Source: Clostridia bacterium UC5.1-2E3
Lineage (GTDB): Bacteria; Bacillota; Clostridia; Lachnospirales; Lachnospiraceae
DNA: 64,000 nt
NCBI GenBank assembly: GCA_001304875.1
Contig: BBZO01000004.1
Location: forward strand, 1 to 64,000
Direction: 5' to 3'
The translations under genes and the position numbers were made by a program. The notes beneath the pieces are model-generated. The model searched no databases. It was not told the DNA's origin and was given only the letters and a program-made list of their open reading frames with translations. This document shows, in pieces, positions 36,893 to 48,153 of the stretch. Every line of letters begins with the position of its first letter. Within the stretch, counting starts at the first letter, position 1.

Positions 36893-38163
36893 ATGATTCT
36901 TTACAAAAATTTCAGGTATCAGGAACTGTTTGACAGCGTGAGCGGGCTTCTGACCGGCCGCATATCACCGGAGGCGGAGCCGGAGCTCCCGGACCGTCTC
37001 GCCGGCGAGCTGGTGGAGCTGGCGGCCACCTACGGCTTCGAGGGAAATCTGTGGCACTGCTTCCTGGCCTTCTGCCTGGCCAACAACGAGAATGCCTACA
37101 GCAGAGCCTGCGAGATCGTGGGCCCCGTGGCCGGCACCATCAACCAGATGGCGCTCAAGGATTTCGGCGAGATAAAGGGACTGTTTGACATAGACATCGC
37201 GAAGCTGGACCGGGAGGGGGAGTGTCTCTGGGCCTTCCTTAAGAAGTACGAGGGAACCTCGGACAGCAGCCACGTGTTTAACAAGCGCATCCGCGACCGC
37301 ATCGTGGAACTCGCAGTGGCCCTGGAGATGGCGTCTACCGTCAAGGAGTTCGGGCAGATCGTCACCGAGTTTTACCGCGAGTTCGGCGTGGGACGGTTCG
37401 GCCTCAACAAGGCGTTCCGCATCAATGAAACCAGCGGGGGGACGGATATCATTCCCATCACCAGCATCGAGCACGTGTACCTGAAGGACCTGGTGGGATA
37501 CGAGATCCAGAAAAGGAAGCTCATCGACAACACGGAGGCCTTTATCCAGGGGCGGGCGGCCAACAACGTGCTGCTCTACGGCGACAGCGGCACCGGAAAA
37601 TCCTCCAGCATCAAGGCCATCTTAAACCAGTATTATGACCGGGGCCTGCGGATGATCGAGGTGTATAAGCACCAGTCAAGTGCCTCTCCGAGGTGCTGGA
37701 GCAGATCAAGGACCGGAATTATAAGTTTATCATTTACATGGACGATCTCTCCTTCGAGGATTTTGAGATCGAGTACAAATACTTAAAGGCGATCATCGAG
37801 GGAGGGCTGGGCAAGAAACCGCAGAATGTGCTGATCTACGCCACCTCCAACCGGCGCCATTTAATCCGCGAGAAGTTCAGCGACAAGCGGGAGATCTTAG
37901 ACGACCTGCACGCCAACGACACGGTGCAGGAGAAGCTCTCCTTAGTGGCCCGCTTCGGCGTCACCATCTACTACGGCGCGCCGGAGAAGAAGGAGTTCCA
38001 GGAGATTGTGAAAGTCCTGGCGGAGCGCTGCGGCGTGGACATGGAGAAGGAAGAGCTTTTGGCGGAAGCAAACAAGTGGGAGTTAAGTCACGGCGGACTG
38101 TCGGGCCGGACGGCCAGCCAGTTCATCACACATCTGCTGGGAAAGGATGAAAAGGGAGAATAG
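36893..38163 (+). CDS. DUF815 AAA+ ATPase (frameshift)
   Basis: About 423 residues. An all-helical N-terminal region (1-200) precedes a DUF815 ATPase core: Walker [19 protein letters not shown], Walker [15 protein letters not shown], and [15 protein letters not shown] as sensor 1. A -1 shift near 37675 separates MIEVYKHQ from [16 protein letters not shown]. The family is widespread but not assigned a clear function. It runs directly into the ppx and ppk genes with 1-3 bp gaps, so it may belong to polyphosphate metabolism. Confidence 0.86.
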
Positions 38164-38164
38164 T

Positions 38165-39730
38165 ATGGCAGTTAAATTATTTGCGGCAATCGACGTGGGA
38201 TCGCTGGAGCTGGAGCTGGGGATCTATGAGATTTCCCAGAAGACCGGGATCCGCAAGATCGATCATTTAAGACATACGCTGGCGCTGGGACGCGACACGT
38301 ACAACGACGGAAAGATAAGCTATGAGCTGATGGACGAGATGTGCCGGGTGCTGGAGGACTTCGTGCGCGTGATCCGCTCATATAAGATCGAGGACTACAG
38401 GGCCTACGCCACCAGCGCCATGCGCGAGGCGAAGAACAGCCAGATTGCCCTGGATCACATCCACGTCCGCACCGGGCTGGTGGTCAAGGTGATCAGCAAT
38501 GCGGAGCTCCGGTTCCTGCTCTATAAGGCGGTGGCGGCCCGCGACGTGGATTTCCACAAGGTCGTCCAGAAGGGGACGGCCCTCATCGACGTGGGCTTCG
38601 GAAGCACGCAGATTTCCCTGTTCGACAAGGGGACGCTCATCTCCACCCAGAACATTTTCCTGGGCGTCCTGCGCATCGTGGAGATGCTGGCGCATCTGCA
38701 GATCGATGCCAAGCAGGCGGCGGGCATTATCGAGGAGCTGGTGGACAACGAGTTCCACGCCTACAAGAAAATGTACTTAAAGGACCGGGAGGTCAAAAAC
38801 CTGATCTGCGCCGGCGAGAGCATACTCGTCATGGCGAAGCGGCTGGCGGAGCGCCAGGGCACGGACCGGGTGACTGCGGCCCAGTTCGGCGAGTTCCACG
38901 ACCGGATTTTAAAGATGTCTACGGACGAGATTGAGGAGGCCTACGAGCTGAGCACCGAGTATGCGGCCATGATGATTCCGGGCGCCATCATCTACAAGCG
39001 GATGATCGATTTAATCGGGGCGGAGACCATCTGGATCCCCAGCGTGCGCCTCTGCGACGGCATCGCGGCGGAGTACGCGCAGGAGCTTAAGCTGGCCAAA
39101 TTCAGCCACGACTTTAACAACGATATTCTCTCCACGGCCCGCAACATGGCCAAGCGCTACAAGGCCCACACGGTGCACATCCAGACCATGGAGAAACTGG
39201 TTTTGCAGATTTTTGATACCATGAAGAAATACCACGGGCTGGGGCCCAAGGAGCGGCTTCTCCTGCAGATCGCCGCGATCCTGCACACCTGCGGAAAATA
39301 TATAAGCATCCTGCGGTCCTCGGAAAACTCCTACCGCATCATCATGTCCACGGAGATCATCGGCCTCTCCTACCTGGAGCGGGAGATCGTGGCCAACGTG
39401 GTGCGCTACAACCACAAGGCGTTTGACTACAAAAACGTGGAGCTGGAGGCGGATCTGGCCGCCGACCGCAGCGCAAACATTTCCAAAAACGAGGTTACCA
39501 TCGTCATCGCCAAGCTGACAGCCATGCTGCGCCTGGCCAACTCGCTGGACCGGACCCACCTGCAGAAATTTGCCGACTGCCGCATGGCCGTCAAGGACGG
39601 AACGCTTACCGTCACCTGCACCTACCCCGGCGACATCACGCTGGAGCGGGCGGCATTCAACGAGAAGGGCGACTTTTTCGAGGAGATATTTGGACTTAGA
39701 CCCGTCATCAAACAGAAAAGGGGAATATAG
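38165..39730 (+). CDS. ppx: Exopolyphosphatase / guanosine pentaphosphatase (Ppx/GppA family)
   Basis: 521 residues: an ASKHA actin-like phosphatase part (AAIDVGSLELELGIYEI, YATSAMREAKNS, ALIDVGFGSTQISLFD) and a C-terminal HD-type helical domain (LLLQIAAILHTCGKYISI, VRYNHKAFD). The long form with an HD domain is typical of Ppx proteins. It would release phosphate from the end of polyphosphate, or hydrolyse pppGpp. It sits 3 bp before polyphosphate kinase, so opposing activities are co-expressed. No frameshift. Confidence 0.9.
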   Translation: MAVKLFAAIDVGSLELELGIYEISQKTGIRKIDHLRHTLALGRDTYNDGKISYELMDEMCRVLEDFVRVIRSYKIEDYRAYATSAMREAKNSQIALDHIHVRTGLVVKVISNAELRFLLYKAVAARDVDFHKVVQKGTALIDVGFGSTQISLFDKGTLISTQNIFLGVLRIVEMLAHLQIDAKQAAGIIEELVDNEFHAYKKMYLKDREVKNLICAGESILVMAKRLAERQGTDRVTAAQFGEFHDRILKMSTDEIEEAYELSTEYAAMMIPGAIIYKRMIDLIGAETIWIPSVRLCDGIAAEYAQELKLAKFSHDFNNDILSTARNMAKRYKAHTVHIQTMEKLVLQIFDTMKKYHGLGPKERLLLQIAAILHTCGKYISILRSSENSYRIIMSTEIIGLSYLEREIVANVVRYNHKAFDYKNVELEADLAADRSANISKNEVTIVIAKLTAMLRLANSLDRTHLQKFADCRMAVKDGTLTVTCTYPGDITLERAAFNEKGDFFEEIFGLRPVIKQKRGI

Positions 39731-39733
39731 AAG

Positions 39734-41867
39734 ATGAGAGAAGACAGATTTGAGAATCCGAAAAACTATGTGAACCGGGAACTGAGCTGGCTGGAGTTCA
39801 ACTACCGCGTACTGAGCGAGGCGAGGGACAAAACCATCCCCCTGTTTGAGCGCCTCAAGTTCTTAAGCATCACCGCGTCCAATTTAGACGAGTTTTTCAT
39901 GGTGCGCGTGGCGTCCTTAAAGGACATGGTGCACGCGAAATACACTAAGCCGGATATCGCCGGCATGACGCCCCAGGAGCAGTTAGACGCCATCGGCGTA
40001 AAGACCCACGAGCTGGTGGAGATGCAGTATTCCACCTACAACCGCTCCCTGGTTCCGGCTCTTAAGCAGAACGGGCTCAGGCTGATCGACCGCCACGAGG
40101 AGCTTACCGAGGCGGAGGCCGCGTTCGTGGACGAGTGCTTTATGGAGAACGTTTACCCGGTGCTGACGCCCATGGCCGTGGATTCCTCCAGGCCCTTCCC
40201 GCTGATCCGCAACAAATCCTTAAACATCGCGGCGCTGGTGAAGAAAAAGGGCGGGGACGGCGAGCTGGAATTTGCCATGGTGCAGGTTCCGTCGGGACTT
40301 CCGCGTATCATCGAGCTGCCGGAGCACGTGACCGGCAGCGAGCGGGCCGTGATTCTTTTGGAGGAGATCATCGAGAGAAACATCGGCCGGCTGTTCTTAA
40401 ACTATGACATCATCTGCTCCCACCCCTTCCGCGTCATGAGAAATGCCGATCTCTCCATCGACGAGGACGAGGCGGCCGATCTTTTGAAGGAGATCGAGAA
40501 GCAGCTTAAAAAACGCCAGTGGGGCGAGGTGATCCGTCTGGAGATCGAGGACCGCGCCGACAGGCGTCTCCTCAAGATGCTGAAGAAAGAGCTGGCGGTC
40601 AGCTCCGCGGACATCTATGAGATCGGCGGCCCCCTGGACCTTACGTTCCTTATGAAGATGTATGGGCTGGAGGGCTTCGGTCACTTAAAGACGCCGGGGC
40701 ATACGCCCCAGCCGGTGCCGGCGCTCATGAACGACGACGACATTTTCACCAACATACAGAAGGGCGATATCCTGCTCACCCACCCCTTTGAGACCTTCGA
40801 GCCGGTGGTGGAGTTTGTGAAGCGCGCCGCTAAGGATCCGGCGGTGCTGGCCATCAAGCAGACCCTGTACCGCGTCAGCGGCAATTCCCCGATCATCGCG
40901 GCTCTGGCCGAGGCGGCGGACAACGGAAAACAGGTGTCGGTGCTGGTGGAGTTAAAGGCGCGTTTCGACGAGGAGAACAACATCATCTGGGCGAAGATGC
41001 TTGAGAAAGCGGGCTGCCATGTAATCTACGGCCTGGTGGCTTAAAGACCCACAGCAAAATCACGCTGGTGGTGCGCCGGGAGGAGGACGGCATCCGGCGC
41101 TACGTCCATCTGGCACCGGAAACTACAACGATTCCACGGCCAAGCTCTACACCGACTGCGGCCTCTTCACCTGCAATCCGCAGATCGGGGAGGACGCCAC
41201 GGCCGTGTTCAACATGCTCTCCGGATACTCGGAGCCCCTGGGCTGGAATAAGCTGGCCGTGGCTCCGCTGTGGCTGAGGAACCGGTTCCTGCGCCTCATC
41301 GAGCGGGAGACGAAGCACGCGGCCGAGGGGAAGGAGGCCCACATCATCGCCAAGATGAACTCCCTCTGCGACAAGGAGATCATCGCCAGCCTCTATCAGG
41401 CGTCTTGCGCGGGCGTGAAGATCGAGCTCATCGTGCGCGGCGTCTGCTGCCTGAAGGCGGGCGTTCCCGGCCTTTCTGAGAACATCCATGTGCGCTCCAT
41501 CGTGGGGAATTTCCTGGAGCACAGCCGCATTTTCTACTTCTATAACGACGGCCGCGAGGAGGTCTACATGGGAAGCGCCGACTGGATGCCGAGAAACTTG
41601 GACCGCCGCGTGGAGATCATGTTCCCGGTGGAGGATCCGGCTCTCAGGGACAGGCTCTGCCATATGCTTGAGGTGCAGCTGGAGGACAACGTAAAGGCTC
41701 ACATCCTGCAACCGGACGGCAACTACGAGAAGCAGGACAAGAGAGGAAAGACGCTCATAAGCTCCCAGGACGTGTTCTGCGCGGAGGCCGACGAGGCGGC
41801 GGCGAAGGTTCTGGAGGCGGCAGAGCCGGCGGTCAGCCGGGTGTTCAAGCCCTTAGAGCAGCCCTGA
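39734..41867 (+). CDS. ppk1: Polyphosphate kinase 1 (two frameshifts)
   Basis: About 712 residues: N domain (YVNRELSWLEFNYRVLSEA), head domain, and PLD-like C1/C2 domains. After repair of a -1 shift near 41040, the autophosphorylated histidine lies in LKTHSKITLVVRRE; after a second shift near 41118, [20 protein letters not shown] follows. GSADWMPRNLDRRVEIMFPV completes the family pattern. It reversibly makes polyphosphate from ATP. Both shifts fall at the active site, so if they were real the enzyme would be dead; the gene is otherwise perfect, which argues for sequencing error. Confidence 0.92.
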
Positions 41868-41970
41868 TGACAGAAATTACCACCAAATTATTTAAGATAA
41901 AAGTAAAGCAATTTTGGCGGGCATATGTTAAACTAAGATGTCGATACGTACGAATGAAGGAGGCAGTTTC

Positions 41971-42674
41971 ATGGCGGATATCAACATACTTGTAGTGGAC
42001 GATGAGAAGGAGATCGCCGACCTGGTGGAGATTTATCTGGTCAGCGATGGATATAAAGTGTATAAGGCGGACAATGCGTTCACAGGTCTGGAGATCCTGG
42101 AGAAGGAGGACATTCACCTGGTGCTTTTGGATATCATGATGCCGGGGATGGACGGCCTGGAGATGTGCAAGAAGATCCGCGAGGACAACAACATCCCCAT
42201 CATCATGCTGAGCGCAAGTCCGCGGACCTGGATAAGATTCTGGGTCTGGGAACCGGGGCCGACGACTACGTGACGAAGCCCTTCAACCCGCTGGAGCTGA
42301 CGGCGCGGGTCAAATCCCAGCTGCGCCGCTACACCCAGTTAAATCCCAACAGCAATGCCCATGCGGCGGCGAAGAACGAGATCGCCATCCGCGGGCTCGT
42401 CATCAACAAGGACAATCACAAGGTCATCGTCTACGACGAGGAGGTCAAGCTGACCCCCATCGAGTTCGATATATTATATCTGCTGGCGTCCAATCCGGGC
42501 CGTGTGTTCAGCACCGACGAGATCTTCGAGAAGGTGTGGAACGAGAAGGTTTACGAGGCCAACAACACGGTCATGGTACATATCCGCCGTCTGAGAGGAA
42601 AGATGAAGGAGGACACCAGACAGAACAAGATCATCACGACAGTGTGGGGAGTAGGTTATAAGATTGAAAAGTAG
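41971..42674 (+). CDS. OmpR-family response regulator (frameshift)
   Basis: About 235 residues. The receiver domain has ILVVDDEKEIADLVEIYL, phosphorylation site Asp in VLLDIMMPGMDG, and the Lys of DDYVTKPFNPLEL. The C-terminal winged helix has LTPIEFDILYLLASNPGRVF and NTVMVHIRRLRGKMKED. A -1 shift near 42215 splits MLSA from KSADLDKILGLGTGADDYV. GAAGGAGG precedes ATG 41971. Paired with the kinase 4 bp downstream and likely controls the exported-protein/ABC genes that follow. Confidence 0.92.
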
Positions 42675-42678
42675 GGAT

Positions 42679-43803
42679 ATGAGCAAAGGATTTCGCACGA
42701 GACAGGTCACCAATATCCTCTACAGCGCGGTGATCACCTGCCTTCTGGAGGTGTTCCTGGTCGCCAATGTCTCGATGATTGTGAATTACTTGGAGCAGAC
42801 CAGATATGCGGACGGGCTTCTGGTCAGAGCCTACGGCGCGGACGCTATCGTCATACTGGTATACGTGCTGGTGGGCATCGGCATATTTTCGGTCACATTC
42901 CTTATGCTGGAGGAGCGGTCCATGCGCTATATCAGCCGCATTTCCGCCGCCATCCAGAATATCTCCGAGGGAGATTTAAACACCAGCGTGGAGGTGGTGG
43001 GGGACGACGAGTTCTCCGCCATGGCCGCTAATCTCAACAAGATGGTGGAGGACATCCGCCGTCTGATGGACAAGGAGAGGGAGGCGGAGCGCACGAAAAA
43101 CGAGCTGATCACCAACGTGGCCCACGACTTGAGGACGCCGCTCACGTCCATCATCGGTTATCTGGAGCTTCTGTCCGGCAAGGTGCAGCTCCCCCCGGAG
43201 ATGCAGAAGAAATACATCGATATCGCTTACATCAAGGCGAAGCGCCTGGAAAAGCTCATCGAGGATCTGTTCGGCTTCACGAAGATGAACTGCGGCAAGC
43301 TGGTGATGCATGTGGGAAAGGTGGACATCGTGAAGCTCCTAAGCCAGCTTCTGGAGGAGTTTTACCCCAGCTTTGCGGATAAGAACTTAACCTACGAGCT
43401 CTCCAGCAACGTGCCGGCCAAGGTCATCACCGCCGACGGCAATCTCCTGGCCAGGGTGTTTGATAACCTCATAAACAACGCGATCAAGTACGGCTCCGAC
43501 GGAAAGCGGGTGCTGGTGGGGATCCACGCCACCGACACGGTGGTGACGGTCTCCGTGACCAACTACGGCTACGTGATTCCGGCGGCGGAGCTTCCGCTGA
43601 TCTTTGACAAGTTCTACCGGGTGGAGCAGTCCCGTTCCACCAACACCGGAGGAACCGGGCTGGGGCTTGCCATCGTCAAGAACATCGTGGACATGCACGG
43701 CGGCAGCGTGGAAGTGGCCAGCGATCTGAAGGGCACCGTGTTTACGGTCAAATTAAAGGTGGATTTCGATGTGAACCGGGAGAATTTCGGGGATATCGGA
43801 TGA
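42679..43803 (+). CDS. Sensor histidine kinase
   Basis: About 374 residues. Two N-terminal membrane helices (NILYSAVITCLLEVFLVANV, IVILVYVLVGIGIFSVTFLM) flank a short outside loop, then HAMP (SRISAAIQNISEGDLNTSVE), the H box NVAHDLRTPLTSIIGYLELL, and the ATPase domain with N box DNLINNAIKYG and G box GGTGLGLAIVKNIVDMHGG. A TTG at 42664 could add five residues and overlap the regulator. The short outside loop suggests sensing in the membrane or through a partner, as in peptide-sensing VanS/BceS-like kinases. Confidence 0.92.
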   Translation: MSKGFRTRQVTNILYSAVITCLLEVFLVANVSMIVNYLEQTRYADGLLVRAYGADAIVILVYVLVGIGIFSVTFLMLEERSMRYISRISAAIQNISEGDLNTSVEVVGDDEFSAMAANLNKMVEDIRRLMDKEREAERTKNELITNVAHDLRTPLTSIIGYLELLSGKVQLPPEMQKKYIDIAYIKAKRLEKLIEDLFGFTKMNCGKLVMHVGKVDIVKLLSQLLEEFYPSFADKNLTYELSSNVPAKVITADGNLLARVFDNLINNAIKYGSDGKRVLVGIHATDTVVTVSVTNYGYVIPAAELPLIFDKFYRVEQSRSTNTGGTGLGLAIVKNIVDMHGGSVEVASDLKGTVFTVKLKVDFDVNRENFGDIG

Positions 43804-43829
43804 CAGGCGCAGGATGGAAAGGAGTCTGG

Positions 43830-46307
43830 ATGAAACATCTGCTTCGTTATATACTGGTTTTTATTTTAACATTAGGTGCCGCGGGCACCTATGTTTGTTC
43901 TGCGGGGGAAAATGCGCCGCTTTCCGGCATGATTTCCCTGGCGGCTGCAGCGCCTGCGGAGGAGAAGGTGACCATGGAGGCGGCCGTGGGCTACGGCGGC
44001 GCGGCCAAGACCCAGCACTATCTCCCGGTGCGGGTGGATCTATCCAACGGCACGGGACAGGTGTTTGAGGGACAGCTGGATATCCAGGTGCTGGAATCCA
44101 ATTTTGAGGTGTACCGCTACAGCTATCCCATAAGCGTGAAGCCTGAGAGCGGCCAGCAGGAGATTTACTACATTCCCCTGGGAGTGAGGAGCGAGCAGCT
44201 TAATGTGACGCTGGAGGACGCGGACGGGAAGAGCGTTATCTCCAAACGGCTCAGGCTCAACGTGGTGGAAAACATGTCGGAGCTCTACATCGGCGTGCTC
44301 TCCGACCATCCGGAAGAGCTCATGTATCTGGATGATGTGATCACCTACAACAATATGATACAGACCAGGGTTCTTCCCATGAATGCGGCCAATTTTCCAG
44401 AGGATGTCATCGGGCTCGACATGATGGATGTGGTTCTGGTCAATGATTACAGGATTAATTCCCTGAACAACGCCCAGACGGAGGCGCTTCTGCGGTGGGT
44501 GGCCGACGGCGGCACCCTGGTGTTTGGAACCGGTGAGAATATCAGAGACAACCTGGGAAGCCTGGGAAGCAGATTTTTCCCGATGCCCTATCCCGAGGCA
44601 GTCTCCACCCAGGTGGACATGGGAGCGGAGTACGCGGCCGATACGCCGGGGGATGCCATTGTCACGCTGCCCTGCGTGACAATCGACCTGGAGAACGGCA
44701 GTGAGATCATGTCCAGCGACGAGATGGTGCTCATGACCCGGGTGGCCGAGGGGCGGGGAAGCATCGTGCTGGCAGCCTATGACTTTGCGGACATAGCGGG
44801 TTTCTGTGAGCAGTTCCCATCCTATGTGGGAAAGATCATGGACGCGGTGTTTACCAGTGCCCAGCTTGACAGGATTGCGCAGAACGCTTTCTCCGGCTTT
44901 TCTGACCAGTACTGGTCGGCGCAGAACATGGTGAGCTCCGGAAATGTGGAGCGGCTTCCGAATCTGACGCTGTATGCCATCGTCATCATCGCCTATGTCA
45001 TTCTGGCGGGACCGGCGCTCTACGTATTTCTCAAGCACCGGGATCTGCAGAAGCACTATGTGATCAGCGTGCTGACAGCCTCTCTCCTGGCGGCGACGGT
45101 CATCTACTTTATGAGCGCGGGGACCCGTTTTAAAGACCGGTTTTTCTCGTATGTTTCCATCCAGGAGGTGAGCGGGGATCAGAGCCAGGACACCACATTC
45201 GTGAGCGTCCAGGCCCCCTTTAACAATCCCTATTCGGTGGCGTTTGACCCTGGGTATACGGTGCGCCCGGTGACCAGGAGCCGCCTCTATGAGATGGAGG
45301 TGCTTCCGCGGATCGGGGAGAAAGACGATTACCAGGTGGATATCCATGAGGGGCTGGAGGAGACCCGGGTGAGTGTGGAGGACGGAGTCAGCTTCGAGAG
45401 CTATCTGTTTAAGCTCACGAAGATGGAACGTGCTGCCGGGGAGCCGGGAGCGGAGGTGGAGCTGGCCTTTGACGGCGGCGACCTCACCGGAACTGTCACC
45501 AATACCTCCGGGAAAGAGATGCAGGATGCGACGCTTCTGCTTTACGGGAAATTCGTGAGGCTGGGCGATCTGGGGCCGGGGGAGACGGCCGATGTGAACG
45601 CGCAGGAGAGTATAGTCTATCCTTTGAGCTACAGCTATGCGGCGACGCAGATTGCCACCGGTTTCGACGAGTACGAGAAGGCGGATATCACGAATAAGGA
45701 TTATATGACAGACCAGAGGCGGGCCAACCTGATGAATTTCTATATCGGGCAGGTATTTAAGGGCTATAATTCCGGAGTATGGCTTGTATGGTTCACCGGG
45801 GAGGAGGAAGAACCCGACCGTTTTCTGGCCGGGGAGGGATATGAAAATGACGGCATTACCATTTATTCCATGGAGCTGGATGTGAAGCACGAGGCGGACG
45901 GCATCATCACCCGCTCCGCGCACCGCAGGCTTCCGCAGGTGGTAAGCGGCGCCTACTTCACCCAGTACAATTCCATGCAGGGCGTGGATCCGCTGGTGCT
46001 GGAATATTCCCTGGGCACGGATATCCGCGTGGAGAAGCTGATTCTGGAGTATGTCTCGGATTCCTTCAGGGACGCGGAAGAATATCCGTATCTGACCATA
46101 TTTGAGGGGACCATGCTCTTCTACAATTACAATACAGGCGAGTACGATGCCATGGACACGGAGAAGACGGAGTTTGACAGGGAGGAGCTTCTGCCCTATC
46201 TCTCCCCGGACAACAAGCTGCGCGTCCGCTATGTCCAGGAGAACTCGGGAAATATAAGCTGGGATGTGGTGCTTCCCCTGCTTTCAGTGACAGGGAGGGA
46301 ACGCTGA
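43830..46307 (+). CDS. Large exported membrane protein with GldG/DUF4350-like domain
   Basis: 825 residues from ATG 43830. Signal-like helix LLRYILVFILTLGAAGTYVC, then an extracytoplasmic region (40-375) with a beta domain and a class-I-glutamine-amidotransferase-like fold (DVVLVNDYRINSLNNAQTEA, LRWVADGGTLVFGTGENI) as in gliding-motility auxiliary proteins. Two membrane helices (ALYAIV.. near 380-400 and HYVISVLTASLLAATVIYFM near 412-431) lead to a second outside region to the C-terminus. It overlaps the ABC ATPase gene by ATGA. Probably the accessory subunit of the exporter; substrate unknown. Confidence 0.75.
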   Translation: MKHLLRYILVFILTLGAAGTYVCSAGENAPLSGMISLAAAAPAEEKVTMEAAVGYGGAAKTQHYLPVRVDLSNGTGQVFEGQLDIQVLESNFEVYRYSYPISVKPESGQQEIYYIPLGVRSEQLNVTLEDADGKSVISKRLRLNVVENMSELYIGVLSDHPEELMYLDDVITYNNMIQTRVLPMNAANFPEDVIGLDMMDVVLVNDYRINSLNNAQTEALLRWVADGGTLVFGTGENIRDNLGSLGSRFFPMPYPEAVSTQVDMGAEYAADTPGDAIVTLPCVTIDLENGSEIMSSDEMVLMTRVAEGRGSIVLAAYDFADIAGFCEQFPSYVGKIMDAVFTSAQLDRIAQNAFSGFSDQYWSAQNMVSSGNVERLPNLTLYAIVIIAYVILAGPALYVFLKHRDLQKHYVISVLTASLLAATVIYFMSAGTRFKDRFFSYVSIQEVSGDQSQDTTFVSVQAPFNNPYSVAFDPGYTVRPVTRSRLYEMEVLPRIGEKDDYQVDIHEGLEETRVSVEDGVSFESYLFKLTKMERAAGEPGAEVELAFDGGDLTGTVTNTSGKEMQDATLLLYGKFVRLGDLGPGETADVNAQESIVYPLSYSYAATQIATGFDEYEKADITNKDYMTDQRRANLMNFYIGQVFKGYNSGVWLVWFTGEEEEPDRFLAGEGYENDGITIYSMELDVKHEADGIITRSAHRRLPQVVSGAYFTQYNSMQGVDPLVLEYSLGTDIRVEKLILEYVSDSFRDAEEYPYLTIFEGTMLFYNYNTGEYDAMDTEKTEFDREELLPYLSPDNKLRVRYVQENSGNISWDVVLPLLSVTGRER

Positions 46308-47268
46308 TGCTTGAGATTAAGGATTTAAAAAAACGGTACGGCAGATTCCAGGCTCTGGACGGCCTCAGCATGGAGGTGGGCGACGGTGAGCTCTACGGCT
46401 TCGTGGGGCCCAACGGCGCGGGAAAGACCACGACGATCAAGATCATCACGGGTCTTCTGTCCGCGGATTCCGGCTCCGTGACCATAGACGGCGTGGATGC
46501 GCTTCGGGACCGCCGTATTTTAAAACAGAATATCGGCTACGTGCCGGATTTCTTCGGCGTCTACGACAATCTTAAAGTGGGCGAGTACATGGAGTTTTTC
46601 GCCTCCTGCTACGGCATCGAGGGGCTGACGGCCAGGAAGCGCTGCGCGTCCCTGCTTGAGCAGGTGAAGCTGGAGGAAAAAAAGGATTTCTACGTGGACG
46701 GCCTTTCCAGGGGCATGAAGCAGCGTCTCTGCCTGGCGCGGGCGCTGATCCATGACCCGAAGCTTCTGGTTCTGGATGAGCCCACCTCCGGGCTGGATCC
46801 CAGGAGCCGGGTGGAGTTTAAGGAGATTTTAAAGGAGCTGTGTGAGCGGGGCAAGACGATTCTGGTCAGCTCCCACGTGCTCTCGGAGCTGTCGGAGCAG
46901 TGCACCGGCATCGGACTCATCGACCAGGGAAAGATGGTCATGCAGGGCAGCATGGACTGGCTGCTCTCAAAGGTGAATACCTCCAACCCGTTAATCATCT
47001 CCGTGCTGGACAACCGGGAGCGGGCGGTGGCCATTCTGAGGAGCCATCCTGCGTGCAGACCATCTCCGTGAAGGAGGAGGAGATTATGGTGAGCTTTAAC
47101 GGCGACCGGCGGGACGAGGCGCTGCTTTTACAGCAGCTGGTGGACGCGGAGATTCTGGTCAGCGGGTTCATGCGGGAGAAGGGAAGCCTGGAGACGCTGT
47201 TCATGCAGCTTACGACCAGCGAGGAGGAGAGGATGGTGATTATCAGTGAAGAGCAACCCGGTTTATAA
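46307..47268 (+). CDS. ABC transporter ATP-binding protein (frameshift)
   Basis: About 320 residues. Walker A GPNGAGKTTTIK, Q loop YVPDFFGVYDNL, signature LSRGMKQRLCLARAL, Walker B LLVLDEPTSGLDP and H loop SSHVLSEL are all intact. A -1 shift near 47045 precedes the C-terminal accessory part (TISVKEEEIMVSFNGD) that ABC-2-type exporters often carry. Coupled by ATGA to the large exported protein and overlapping the permease gene by 23 bp. Confidence 0.93.
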
Positions 47269-48153
47269 GATGGAGCTGATGGTCAGCTCCAGAAGCATCC
47301 GCACCGCCATGATTCTCTTTGCGTTCAACGGGATTCTGGCGCTGGCGGCTCTTTTCAACATGTACTCGGTCATTGCCCAGGTAAAGATTTCCGCGGAGAT
47401 CCAGTACAGCCGTTTCCTGGACCTCTATCTGTTTATCGCGGGCATCGAGTTTTTGCTTCTCATGTTTATCATGCCGGCCATCACCTCCAGCAGCATCAGC
47501 GGCGAGCGGGAAAGGCAGACGCTGGATCTGATGCTGACGACGATGATGACGCCGGGGCAGATCGTGCTGGGAAAGCTGTTCTCGGCCTTCCAGACCATGG
47601 CGCTTCTTATCGTGTCCAGCCTGCCCATCATTTCCATGGTGTTTGTGTACGGCGGCGTCAGTCTTAAGGATCTGGGGATGCTGGTCATCTGCTACGCGGC
47701 GGTGGCGCTGTTTGCCGGCAGTCTGGGACTCTGCTTTTCGTCCTTGTTTAAGCGCTCTACGCTGGCGACGGTGTGCACCTACGGCGCGCTGGTCGCGGTG
47801 GTGGCCGGGACGTATTTTATCAACACCTTTATCTACGGCATCTCCCAGATGAATGTGGGAAGCTCGTTAAATGCCATCGGCAGCGTGGCCAGGCAGGCCA
47901 GCTCCGGCGGCTTCGTGTATCTGCTTCTCCTGAATCCGATGGTGACATTTTACAGCGTGGTAAACGGGCAGACCGGCGGCGGCCAGATCATCGACCAGAT
48001 GACAAAATGGTTTGGCGCGAACCAGCAGGAGTTTCTCATGGATCACTGGCGCCCATAAGCATTGCGGTGCAGGTGCTGGCGGCCTGCGTCCTTCTGTGGA
48101 TCGCGGTCCGGGCCGTGGATCCCATCAGAAAGACAGGAAGGGGAAAACGATGA
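47246..48153 (+). CDS. ABC-2-type permease (frameshift near end)
   Basis: About 302 residues, six helices: [58 protein letters not shown] (the conserved ABC-2 cytoplasmic motif), [36 protein letters not shown], and a last helix [20 protein letters not shown] that follows a -1 shift near 48052. The start is GTG 47246. With the ATPase it forms an exporter; the context resembles GldA/GldF plus GldG. Confidence 0.88.

Noticed and set aside
44040-45923. A 627-codon open frame on the minus strand
   Set aside because: It lies wholly antisense to the large exported protein, has no ribosome site or promoter, and its Arg/His/Gly-rich composition is typical of antisense frames in GC-rich DNA.
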